DNA from: Nephrocerus scutellatus
Taxonomy: Eukaryota > Arthropoda > Insecta > Diptera > Pipunculidae
Direction of reading: 5' to 3'
Assembly: GCA_947095585.1 (NCBI GenBank)
Contig: OX352761.1
Location: 138,352,277-138,416,276, forward strand
DNA length: 64,000 nucleotides
Below are positions 1-10,260 of the stretch, in pieces (positions within the stretch are counted from its first letter, which is position 1; each line of letters opens with the position of its first letter). The position numbers were made by a program, and so were the translations under genes. The notes under the pieces were generated by a model. That model searched no databases. It worked only from the letters and a program-made list of their open reading frames with translations, and was not told the DNA's origin.

Positions 1-180
1 GAATTGTCCAAACGGAAAGTGTTGTGCAGCTAAAAGCTTTGTATTTACATCCACAAGGAAACGGATACGTTTTTGAATTTAAATTTCAGTAAGTCTGACA
101 TTAATTGCTTTCTTCTTGTTGTTTCCTTTTCCTTTATTTATTGTGGGCCAAAAATATGTATCAGTAAAACTATGATCGAT
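1..180. other. AT-rich sequence, no feature seen
   Basis: AT-rich sequence just outside the 3' tail of the LINE that follows. I see no coding, RNA or repeat feature in it. Confidence 0.5.
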
Positions 181-1056
181 TATCATCATCATATTTGGCT
201 CTCCTCCCTGGCCTCCCGCAAAAAGTTCTCCAACGGTTCCGGTTTTGATGTCATCCGATGTCATTCAGTTTTGCATTCCTAAACTTTGGGCGTCCGGGTC
301 TACGCCATCCTTAAAGCGTAGTCTTGGGCGGCCTCGGTTTTGTATTCCATAAATCCTACCAAAAAGGACTTTCCGAGCAGGACTTTTCGCTCATGCGAGC
401 TAGGTGTTCTCACCACCGGATCCTACCGAGCTTAATTCTCTTCACGATGTTTACATCGTGGTAACGCTCGTAGATCTCATCATTATAGAATCCACGGAAT
501 CGTCATTCCTCAAATACGGGGCCAACAATTCTCCGTAAGACTTTTCTTTCGAACGGGGCTAAGAGGTCAGAATGATTTTTGCTAAGCATCCAAGTCTCGG
601 ATCCATATATAAGTACTGGTATGACCATTGTCTTATATAGCAGAAGATTGGATGTTATGGTTAAGTTCCTGGATTTGAAGAGTCTTGACAGACTATAGTA
701 GGGTTGCGCGTATTTCTGCTTCCATGCTGTTATCGGCTGCTGCAGTTGACCCGAGATAAAGGATTGCATTGCTTCAAATTTGCGCTCCACTATTTGAATT
801 GAGGGACCAATGTTGGATTTTCTGCTCGCAGACGTGGCCACCTTGTACTGTGTTTTGCTCTCATTTATGTGCAGCCGCAGATTACGTGCCGACCGCTCGA
901 TCTGGATGAAAGCTTCCTGTACAGTTCTTGGGCTTCTACCAACAATGTCAATGTCATCTGCGTAAGCCATTATCTGAATGGACTTATAGAGGATTGCTCC
1001 TCTCGCCGTTACGCCAAATCTCGGATTACTTTAACCAACGCCAAGCTGAAGGCGAT
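181..1056 (-). mobile_element. LINE A fragment 1 (RTE-like, RT to 3' end)
   Basis: This is the 3' part of a non-LTR retrotransposon read on minus. The reverse-transcriptase catalytic box appears as MAYADDIDIVGRS at about 930-970, followed by the NESKTQY segment and a C-terminal thumb region with YGSETWML and FERKVLRRIVGPVFEE (open frame 503-970). Upstream, FSLALVKVIRDLA and then VTARGAILYKSIQ can be read, but in two different frames, so a frameshift lies near 1010. Downstream of 503 the reading continues with stops (NDEIYERYHD, LARMSEKS, GRIYG-like, a GRP/DGV-like motif). It ends in the family's characteristic tail, a short GAT/ATC repeat at 181-196. The family resembles the insect elements whose endonuclease is often annotated as craniofacial development protein 2-like. 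RTE-like is a tentative clade call. The copy is 5'-truncated and inactive. Confidence 0.85.
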
Positions 1057-2619
1057 GCATGGTAATGGGCTTGATATTTATCCGGATATTTTTACCTGGC
1101 CGTGGTCGTCGTCGTTCATCAGTGTATCCGAGGCTGATTTGGTGTTCCGTAATAAAGTTTTTATATGGGCGAGGTTATTGGCCTTGCGCCAACCTTACTT
1201 TGAGGGGACTAGCCCTATCAAATCGCTGTTCAGCTTTTCCTGTTTTGGAGGAAATTAACGGCGGCGACCACCTTGAGGTTTGATCGAACTTACACCAGTT
1301 AGTTACGGCCACTTGCAATTCTGATGCATTCTGTGCTATTGCCCCTATTATGTTAATGGCTGACTGACCGCCATGATCAATTATGTTAAGATCAAATTTA
1401 ATGTATTAGGATCAGGATCACATACATAGCTGAGCTCGAATTTTACGCTTTGTTGAACCTGGCAATCAAGTAGCAAAGAAAACCTAAAACCAACCGATTT
1501 TCACCAGAGTTCCGTTTAAAGAGCTCTTTCAAAATATTATTAGCACTATGTGGAACGTTGTTCCAATATACGTACAAATGTATATCAATGGTGTTCACAC
1601 TCAGACTCACAGTCAGTCTGTAAAAAAAGTCCTGTGAACGAAACCCACATAATTAATATTCAGAGCGCAATTAAGAATGTGATATACATACAAATTTTAC
1701 GGCAATTTACCTTCCAATGCGGGACATTTATCGTGGAGCCACCATGAAGCGGTAACCGTCAACATTAAAACACCCTCTATAGGCGATTGGGTTGAGCAAA
1801 TTATTGTTTCCTTCCAAAGCGGGATAGCCAAGTGGAAACATCTATTATTTTATTGCAGTTTTTCAGTTAAGTACTTATATAGCTTCAACAGTGTAGTGTT
1901 TGATATTCTTTTAAACTGGAAGTTGAGTCCAGCTATTTTTGTTCTATTTTGTAAAGTTTTTTGTGAAAAAAACAAGGACGTAACAAGGTCGCCTTTTTCT
2001 ACGCAGCCGTGTGAAATAGCGAGCATGTCTCAACTCAAGTGCAATACATAAATAAGTTATAATTTTGTAGAACGCTTGGCGGTTAATAGTCCTTTTCTTT
2101 GTGTGTGCCCTATAATAAGACTTCACTTGTCTACCACACAACAAGCGCAAATGCAGCAACAAAGTAGAGCAAAGCAAAATTGCTTTTTGGTACCTACTCC
2201 AAGAAGACCCAATTTCTGTGCATAATTTTGCTTCATATTCGAGGAAAAAACGACGAAAATTGTTAATTTATTGCTTTTGGCAAAGTTTTACTTATTGTGT
2301 TAAATGATATGGAGAGTTAATGAGTTTTTTTAGCTTTTGTTTGGCTGAAACGTTTTTGTATCTTAACTTAATTAATAAACGGCAAGGCGTAGGTTCTCGA
2401 ATAATAAATTGTTATGCGTTTCACGCTCACTTTGTGGCTATTAAATTATAATTATGTACTCGTATGTGACTGACTCCATTAAATTCGCAATATAATTTAA
2501 ATAAGGCAGTGGATTTAAATAAATATTATTTCTTGTCGTTAAGGAATAATAGAATAATTTTATACTAAACACAAATATTTCTATATAACTTTATTATGTA
2601 CTAACCGTTCCTGGGAGCT
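1057..2619. other. No recognisable gene
   Basis: AT-rich sequence. The stretch next to the LINE (about 1060-1260) has an open frame on plus but no recognisable protein on either strand. I see no TE terminus, RNA gene or convincing exon. Confidence 0.4.
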
Positions 2620-2950
2620 CCGCTAGCAGCACACATGAACCTTCCAATAATTTACATTGACAATTCCATAAAAATCGGTTTGTAAATGTGGCTTATATTA
2701 ATATTTTACTTTTCCTGACTGCATGGAAGAGGAAGGGGGGTACTATAACCTATAAACTTCAGCCAGCTGCCAATAATATACGTAAAATTAATAAAATAGG
2801 TTTTTAAATATCATTGTACATTAATATCATTGTACATTTTCCCCACCGAGAAGTGTAAAGGGGGGTTGTACTAAAGTCTATAACCTTCCCCCACCTGATA
2901 ATAATACACATTGAAAATTTCATAAAAATCTGTTCGTAAATGTGACAATG
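2620..2950. repeat. Degenerate internally repeated segment
   Basis: A phrase of the form AATAAT..ACATTGA.AATTCCATAAAAATC.GTT.GTAAATGTG occurs at about 2645-2695 and again at about 2900-2945. Two similar stretches lie between them: CTATAACCT...CCA..TGCCAATAATATACGTAAAATTAAT, and a G-run plus TTGTACTAAAGTCTATAACCTTCC. Within this, TATCATTGTACATTAA is duplicated head-to-tail at about 2810-2835. It looks like two to three strongly diverged tandem units of roughly 125-150 bp. No coding meaning is seen, and the family is not recognised. Confidence 0.5.
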
Positions 2951-2979
2951 TAAATGTAACAACCGCAAAAATTTCATTT

Positions 2980-4290
2980 TTATTTATATCTATTTTTTAT
3001 AATTATTTTTGGTGGGCTAAGAAGCCTTGTGCGCTGCGACCATGAGATATTTTGTGCATCCCAGATATTTACCACATTTTGTGGTGGCGTCGTTCCTTTA
3101 TGAGTGCTATCATATATGCCAAGTTGATAGGTTTGACATTCTGCAATGGAACTGTGTAAGCCTTGAAGTATTGAAATCTTTTCCTGGTGAGGGCGTCTCA
3201 TATGAAGAGTATGAAGAGTTCGTTTGCCTCGTCGGTCCGTTTGGGATTTCCCCAATTTTATTAAGTGGTCACTAAATGGGCCGTGTCCTGTAATATACAA
3301 GATAAGAGGTCTGAGTGCATGGCGGTTTAACTTAACTGCCTGTCTATGTCTTTTATGTTATATTTTAAAAGCTTTTTTTGTCTCATCCCAATCGATGATT
3401 TCCATTCCTCTTCGATGGCGTTATTTACCCACTCATTCATTTTGTTCTTGAAGTGGCTTGTAGAATAGGCAATGTTTGGTTCGGGGCCGGTGAAAACTCC
3501 TTTTGCGCCTTTTCTTGCACAAAGATCTGCTGCCTCATTCCCTTCGATGCCTGAATAACCGGGAGACTACATTAGGTTGATATGGCTGGCTTTGGCCAGT
3601 TCTTTCAAGTGGCAGTAGTAGCTCCACGTTGTTTTGGGCCTTTTATGCTAGTAATGGGGCCTGGCTGTCGGAGATCATGTAGGTCTCGGTTCTTCTATAT
3701 CTTCTTTTAATGCATGGCTTCTATGGCTGTTGTTTCTGCCTGGAAAACGGTTGGGGATTTGCTCCGGTCCCTGTATCTGTTTAAGATTCGTCTGTGTACC
3801 AGATGGATGTATGATGGGGAAGGTTGTTTATGATATTTTCGACTTGAATTCCTTCTGGTATTTTTATTGAGAACTTTCTTTGGAAATTAGTTGTTTTTAT
3901 TATTTAGCCTGATTGAAGGACAATTCCCCTATCTATGTTGGCTTTGTTAGTGATGGTTGTATGAGCCGGGCTATTAGCTTTAATTGGGTTGGTTATATTA
4001 AGTATAATAACTATCTTGTGGTGTAGTGGTGGATGCTTTTCCAGAGCTGCCGTTCGCACCTGTTGCACTTAGACAGATTAGTCTCTGAATTTTATTTAGT
4101 TTTGAGCGTGTCGTAGATTGCTCTCTTTTTGGCCACCATATCAGGGCTGCGTATGAGAGTCTGGGTCTGATAATACTTTGGTACAGCCAAAGAGTAATTT
4201 GCGGGGTTATTCCCCATGTTATGCTAAACATGTATTGGCAGGTGAAGTAAGCTTTATTAGCTTTGTTTGTATAGACTTGCATTTGTATTC
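2980..4290 (-). mobile_element. LINE C fragment 1 (Loa/I-like, RT C-term + RNase H)
   Basis: On minus, from high to low coordinate, the following are read. First is NKANKAYFTCQYMF with WGITPQITLWLYQSIIRPRL (3998-4282), the RT thumb region typical of Loa/I-type LINEs. After it come PKREQSTTRSKLNKIQRL and LSATGA. The RNase H region follows with many stops, including a WVPGHSG-like relic near 3550-3590 and MEIIDWDETKKAF around 3370-3410. The last part is ITGHGPFSDHLIKLGKSQTD and HMRRPHQEKISILQGLHSS (2980-3300). The 3' end is an A/T-rich tail near 2980. The sequence matches the copy at 14530-16215 segment by segment, so both belong to one family. It is 5'-truncated and broken by many stops and frameshifts. 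Confidence 0.82.
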
Positions 4291-5794
4291 AATTAAATTT
4301 TTATCAAATTTTAATTTTCAGTTGCGGAAGTGGCGGAGTTAAGAATTGCAAATTGCTATTTTGTGAAAATAAAAATGTTGGCTAACCATAAGAGTATTTT
4401 TATATGTAATAGGAGATTATTGCCAACTACAGTAGAAAATAACCGTGCCCAGCTCAAGAAAATCCAATTTTCCATGTAACGATTACAGTCCTTCTTTTTA
4501 TACCTTTTGTATTTCAAAGGCTTTCTCGCCATTATTCTACTTACTTCCAGTTTAGTTGAACGAAACAACTTTTTCGCGCAGAAAAACAATTAACGAAAAA
4601 ATATTTACTGTTTTTCTCCGTCTAGAATATAAATGAAAAATGAAAAATGAGAAATCCCATCTCGGTCTCTTAACGGGAACAAGAATCTGCTCATTTGCAT
4701 GTTGTTACCGCGACACCACAATAACATCCTTTTCGTTATTAGCCTTCATCACTGATGCTCTTCGTCGCCCATGGCCTGGTTCAAATGTCTGGAGGCTATG
4801 GTTCGACCCTTGCACGGTGACCATAAATTCACCGCAAATTAATCCAAATGACGACAGGTCGACAGCGCTCCGACCGACACTCGCGTGAATATCTTCCGAG
4901 TTAATTTCTGTTCGCGGTAGAAAATTACAAAACAGAAATTGACATTAAATTCTGAAATCCCTTCCACTGTTTCCAGATAATGATTATGATGATGGGCCTC
5001 TGTTTGTTGAGGGCTGTTAAATGATTCGCCGCCGGCTGGCTGATGGAGTTGGTTGAATTTCGTCATCGTCATTGTCGTCGACAAGGACTTGGGAGTAGCA
5101 CAGCAACATGAAATAAAAAGGAAGTCAAAAACATCGTCGGGAATTAAGTCCATAATCCCATTATGCTAAATCTTGGTTGATGTTGCCCAACGAGATGGGG
5201 TTAATTTCATAAAATACACCATCAAAGTCATAGACATGACTGGTTTTTTTTCGAAATTGTTTTTCGTATTTTCATTATGTGCAAAGGGAAGCAGCTAGGA
5301 GCTAGGAGAAAATGAAATTCCTGTCATAGTAGCATTTTTCCGTTAGCAGTTTTTGCCATTTTTGTCACTTTTTAACGGAACGAAAGCAAAGAGAAAACCT
5401 ACGCCCAAAGCGTTGTTTGTTATTTTGAGCTTTTATCATCTGATATTTAATATAAAAATAAGCCTGACATCTTCTGACGAGTGAAACAAAGTCCGTGTGA
5501 CAGTTTCTCTATACTGATCCGATCTGAGTCGGATGCTGAGTGCAACCAATTTTGCAGTTTATTGCCACGAACTTATATCAGAAGCTTAAATGGATTGCCA
5601 ATGACAAAAGTTAGTCTCTGTTGAATTTTTCATAAATTGATGGTTTCTTTTGAGATTTTTTCTCATTTCTGTCAGATATTTTTGGCATTTTCCCATTAGA
5701 TCCCTTTTTAAAGTTTTTTGGTTGGGGCAACACAAATTTCCTCAAAGCGAGGACTAGTTGACTTTTGCCACTACCTTTCAGTTATACATTTTTT
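4291..5794. other. No recognisable gene
   Basis: AT-rich sequence. Short frames occur at 4640-4888 (+) and 4839-5153 (-), but neither resembles a known protein and they overlap on opposite strands. I see no repeat structure or RNA gene. Confidence 0.4.
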
Positions 5795-6153
5795 TCTATC
5801 TAAACTAATATTATAAAGAGGTGATGTTGCTTTGGGGGTGTAGGAGGTAATCTTCGAAACTACTGGTCCGATTTCAAAAATTCTTTCACTAATATTTAGA
5901 ATGGACTTTCATGGTAAACATAGGCTATATATTATCCCGTTTAAATAAAAGGGCCTTTCATGACGACCAGTTTTGTTAGTAAACAACTAAAGCCGAAGAA
6001 AAACGGTCGAGCGAATGCGTTGACTGTGTGCTGCACTGTCGCTGCGCTGCTTTCTGTGCTGTATTCTGTACGAACATCACGCCATATAGCGGCGTCATAA
6101 TGACATTGTGCTATATGCTGCGCTGGTTTCTGTGCTGCGTTTTGTACGTACTA
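5795..6153 (+). mobile_element. Helitron-like element, truncated first copy
   Basis: It begins with TCTATCTAAACTAATATT followed by ATAAAGAGGTGATGTTG, GTAGGAGGTAATCTTCG and AAACTACTGG..CGATTT. It continues with an ATAGGCTATATATTATCCCG segment, TTTAAATAAAAGGGCCTTTC and AAAACGGTCG. This 5' sequence is the kind found at the start of many arthropod non-autonomous Helitrons, which begin with TC and have no inverted repeats. The copy stops at GTACGTACTA (6144-6153), where a second, more complete copy starts. Interpreting the family as a Helitron is inference, because no Rep/helicase coding is present. Confidence 0.6.
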
Positions 6154-6661
6154 TCTATACTATAATATTATAAAGAGGTGATGTTGGTTTGTGTGTAGGA
6201 GGTAATCTTCGAAACTACTAGACGGATTTAAATTATTATAATTATTTCACCATTATTTAGAATGGACTTTCGTAGTAAATATAGGCTATACATTATTCCA
6301 TTTAAATAAAAGGGCCTTTCGTGGCAACCAATTTTGTAACTAAATAACTAAAATCGTCGAAAAAACGGTCGGGCATCATAATGACTGTGTGCTATGTGCT
6401 GCTCTGCTTTGTACGTACTCTAATCTATATATTTGTATATAATAGAATATCTGTTCATTTGTAATAGACACTAAAACTCAAAAACTAGACAGCCGATTGA
6501 GCTAAAACTTTCACAACTCATACGTGTTAACAAAATATTGGTAAACCATATAGTGAGAATACGATCGTGGTGGCGCTTTGTTTAGGTTTGGCAATTGTGG
6601 TAGTGATGAAAAGTCGGGGATTCATGTGTGCGGGTGGGGAATAGCGCCCGGGAATAGCTAG
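6154..6661 (+). mobile_element. Helitron-like element, second tandem copy with 3' end
   Basis: It repeats the 5' sequence of the preceding copy (TCTATACTATAATATTATAA, then the AAAGAGGTGATGTTGG, GGAGGTAATCTTCG and GGGCCTTTCGTGGC landmarks). It then continues through CTAATCTATATATTTG, TTCATTTGTAATAGACAC, CTAGACAGCCGATTGAGC and TGGCGCTTTGTTTAGG to GCGCCCGGGAATAGCTAG at 6661. The element at 48059-48704 on the other strand carries the same landmarks and also ends in AGCTAG. A TC start and a CTAG end without terminal inverted repeats are the classic Helitron signature. The element has no coding capacity. Confidence 0.62.
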
Positions 6662-8824
6662 GAAGATAATAAAAGTATTGTATTTAAGTATATTTAGTTG
6701 CATTTGCTGCTGCATTTATCGTCTCAGCAATCTCAAAAAATTGCTCGGAGAGTTGCGAGCAACCCACAAAGCGATTAAATAAATCGTAATCTCGTGACAT
6801 TTGTCCTAGTTTACCTATGTATGGAACATGATATGTGCGACAGTAATGGACACACACGCAGCCTCTGCTTGTCATCCATCTGCGATAATTAAATGTACAT
6901 ACTTACGTAGATACTTGTCCGTTTATAATTGCTCTTGTTCGTACATTGTCCTTAGGGTGTAATATGTTATGGAAATATGTGTGGGTTTAATAATGGGCGA
7001 GGTGTTTAATCCAGCAACAAAAAGTTTATGCCAATGTGAAGTTGCTTTAGGTTAAAGTTTAAGCTTAAATGCATATGTTATCAAATAAGTTAAATCTTTA
7101 AATCCATATTTCTAACCGAAAATTGTTGGTTGAATATTACTTTTCACCTGGCATGATGATTCAAACTGTAGAAAAAATGTCAAGCGTATGCTAAATTGTC
7201 GCAGAAAAGCATTTGCCTTTACAATAATATTCGCTTATTCAACATCCCAAACAATAAATAAAACAACGTAAATAAAACATATATAGAACATATAAAAAAA
7301 CCGAATACCTTATAACTCTGTGCTGTGGTCCCTTTTGACAGTCGTACCTGCGCATTTACATCTTGACAACAAACACAAGCTAAGTACCAGATGATATATT
7401 ATGAAGTACAACCGACTTAATACTCCCCAAAGAGGATCAATCAAAAGTTCTAAAATCTAATTTGATGAGTACATAGGACTGACTAAAATAGTATAGTCGA
7501 GTGGCAACTCTTCAAGTGCTTGAGCTTTTATGCTAAACTTTTGATTTGAAATGTAAGCTCCACTGGATTTTGTCTCTTAATTATTCAAACTTACATGAAT
7601 AAAAGTTTTGCCACAAAAGTTGATATTCGCATATTTCCTTTGCATTACGATAGTAGTTGGTTTCGGAAAGGCAAGTCCCACTCCATACATCGGTTCACAA
7701 AATACATTTCATTCGTTTAAGTATCGGGTTTTTATTTTTATTTATTTTATTTATAGTTTTCTCGTAGAGCTCGCAAAATATAATACTGTTCTCTACCATC
7801 TCGAGGTGGAAGAACTTCTTGTGGCTTCGAAAAAACGACGACGCTAAGTCGCGACGGCATGTTATTAGAGATAAGGTTCCACTGCTGCTGCTTTAACATG
7901 CAACTGCCATAAAGTTCAAGAGTTTCTATTAAAAACCGTGTTCTGCACTGAGATGCTCGAAAGGACAAATTTCACGAACTCTGCGTACACAAAAGGAGTG
8001 TACTTGACTTAAGTGCCTATTTTACAAATACGAGTATACAGTACAGGAAAAACTATAAATTCGCGATAGAGGGTTGCCCTTCAGTTCTCCCAGCCATACG
8101 CATAAGATAACGTTTATGCGATGACTAACTACATGTGAGGTATTCACCTACATTAATTTTGTAAGGGTTAATAAACTTTTAATTAGCGTTTTTATATTGC
8201 TTAACAAAACAATTTGTTGAGTATGTTGTTTGCCATGTCTTTGTGGTGATAAATGGATGTGGTAGAACGTAGAACTGAACTTAACAACTTGGGAAAACTT
8301 TTATCTTAACAAAAAAAGTTTGCAATACATAATTGATTGAAGTTTGTAGACATGCTAGCATCACTTTTTTATAATTTGCTCACGTGCCAAGGGGGTTGCA
8401 ACCTTATAATGCAAGGCTAAGCATAGGCTTTAAGGTTGAGAAGGAAAAAAATTGAGATTTCTGTAAACTTTCCCATTGAACGCCTGAAGAAAAAATATCG
8501 AAACATAAGAGTATGTCCGAAAATTGGCTTTGGGAAGTTAAACTAATGATCGTGTGTGAAGCCACGAGTATTGTGGATGAGTTCACGAAGAGGATTAACG
8601 CAATCGGCTTTTTCTCTTGAGCACCACTGGTGTTACTAGTGATAAAACAGTGACAAGCTGGAAATTCCTGCGGTGGTTGACCAAATCTGTTAAATTCGGA
8701 ATGTTTTCGCCAACAACAACCTTCTGTGTTGTGTTGGTGCCAGCTAAAGAATGATTTGGATTAGAAGTGGTCGACCATTAATAAAGATCAGAAAGAGTAT
8801 CGAGGTAAAAAAATACAGCCTTGA
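6662..8824. other. No recognisable gene
   Basis: AT-rich sequence with scattered short frames. The frame at 7608-7847 has a hydrophobic start but no ATG. I see no repeat family member or RNA gene. Confidence 0.4.
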
Positions 8825-9445
8825 ATAACGCCAGTATTCACGCGACGAGTTTCCAACTTGAAACAGTTGCAAGAGTTTTAAACGGTCACAACACTCACAA
8901 ATCCGCTGGACCAGATGTTATTTCCCCATTAGTTCTGAAGAGGTGTTCTTCCAAGCTGGCATTACCATTGGGTAAGTTTTTCTATCTATCGTATTCTTCC
9001 GTTGTTCAGCCCATACCCAAAAAAGGCGAACCGTCGTCTCCTTCTTCGTACCGACCCATAGCACTTACATCCATTCTTTCCAAGGTCATGGAAACGCTAA
9101 TCAATTTTCAGCTCAAGAAATGTCTTGAAACTCATTAAATCCTTAGTGACCGCAGTATGGATTTCGTGGGCAACGTTCTACTGGTGATTTGATGGTATAT
9201 CTCACCGACCAGTGGAACCGGTCTTTGCATCAATTTGGAGAAAGCAAAGCTGTTGCACCCGATATTTTTAAGGCATTTGACAGAGTTTGGCATCAAGCTC
9301 TTTTGTCCAAAATCCGTTCTTATGGAGTCGATGATAAACTGCTTCACTGGATTAGAAGCTATCTTTTAAATCGCTCAGTTCAGTTTGTATTAGACGGTTT
9401 CAAGTCTAAAGTACATCACCTAAATGGTGGCGTTCCTTGGTCTTT
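8825..9445 (+). mobile_element. LINE D fragment 1 (jockey-like RT)
   Basis: This is the RT core of a jockey-like LINE. Frame 8821-9138 reads HKSAGPDVISPLVLKRCSS, then PIPKKGEP, SYRPIALTSILSKVME and LINFQLKKCLETH followed by a stop. The next frame (9189-9515) gives LMVYLTDQWNRSLHQFGESK, DIFKAFDRVWHQALLSKI, a WIRSYLLNRSVQFVLDGFKS stretch and GGVP. The expected QGS(V/L)LSP motif after GVP is cut off. At about 9446 the sequence switches to an unrelated interspersed repeat. A segment is also missing between YLSYSS and VVQPIPKKG. The element is truncated at both ends and frameshifted, hence inactive. Closely related copies lie at 38830, 48705 and 54712. Confidence 0.88.
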
Positions 9446-9540
9446 AGGAAGTGTGTTTAAAATTGATCACAAGATTTGGTTAGCCAGCCAGCCAGCCACG
9501 GGCACGCGAAGTTAATATAGAGAATTTAAAAAGTAGGCAT
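9446..9540 (+). repeat. Unclassified interspersed repeat, copy 1 (terminal part)
   Basis: The stretch runs from TTAGGAAGTGTGTTTAAAAT through GCCAGCCAGCCAGCCACG to GGCACGCGAAGTTAATATAG and AGAATTTAAAAA. The same ordered sequence ends the larger repeat at 43150-43560. A weaker version ends the repeat at 19650-19862. It interrupts the jockey-like RT at the GVP motif, so it is either an insertion or a deletion junction. I do not recognise the family. Confidence 0.6.
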
Positions 9541-10260
9541 ATATTTCACAAAAAATAAAACACTCGGACAGATATTCTCAATTTACATTTAAGACTATCT
9601 ACATGCTCCTTCCAATTCAATTAATTCTGAATATTTAAAACTGGAAACTGATTCAATAATAAAACAGCTAGAATCACAACTACTATCCATATCATTTGAA
9701 TGGAACTTAACATCATTATGGGCTCTATTCCCTCTTAAACCAATATGAATTTCTTTGGATTTATATTCATATCATTATTAATGTGACCTACACATTAGCA
9801 CAATAACTTACACCCAAGTCATCAGCAAAAGCCACTATCTCACCGTTTATGTTAATTGAAAATTGAGAGTTTAAATATATCAAGAATAATAGAGGACCCA
9901 AGACAGAGCCATGAGGTACTCCAAATTTCATGATATTTGACATGTTATCTGTATTCACTCCTTGACTTTTTGTTACCTTTTATTTAGATATTATGTAAAG
10001 CATTCATTGATATTACCTCTAAGCCCGTCGTCGCTTAGTTTTTGTATTAAAATTCGATGGTCAACCATGTGAAATGCTTTAGTTATATCAAGAAAAAAAC
10101 CTGTTACCAGTTGGCCATCATTCATGCTTTGGTAACATTATTTAAACATTTTGATCAAGGCAGTTTCAGTCGGCGCTCCCTAAAACCAAATTTGAGATTA
10201 ATAGAAAAATTTATTCGTGTGATGATTAGCGGCAGTTAAAACGTCGCTATAGCTACCAGC
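9541..10260 (-). mobile_element. LINE E fragment (CR1/L2-like RT)
   Basis: On minus, broken RT motifs appear in correct order. GAPTETALIKMFK is followed by GQLVTGFFLDITKAFHMVDH (around 10040-10110), the palm motif A of CR1/L2-type LINEs. LIQKLSDDGLRGNINECF is next, then EYLMALSWVLYYS, a decayed version of the GxPQGSVLGPLLF motif. Remnants of the VAFADD box lie near 9800-9840. LNWKEHVDSLKCKLRISVRV near 9560-9610 marks the thumb region. Many stops and frameshifts show age. It differs from the jockey-like family next to it, which has SKAFDRVWHQ at motif A. The exact clade is uncertain. Confidence 0.75.

Noticed and set aside
869..1258. 129-codon plus-strand frame
   Set aside because: It is largely the antisense shadow of the LINE A RT region on minus.
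4790..4815. GGTTCGACCC, a polymerase III B-box-like match
   Set aside because: No A box at the proper distance and no tRNA cloverleaf can be drawn around it.
7608..7847. Frame with a hydrophobic, signal-peptide-like start
   Set aside because: There is no ATG in frame (the frame starts at TTG after an upstream stop), no homology, and AT-rich DNA readily yields hydrophobic frames.
9481..9515. CCAGCCAGCCAGCCA as a microsatellite
   Set aside because: It is a constant part of the interspersed repeat also seen at 43480-43530, so it is not an independent microsatellite.
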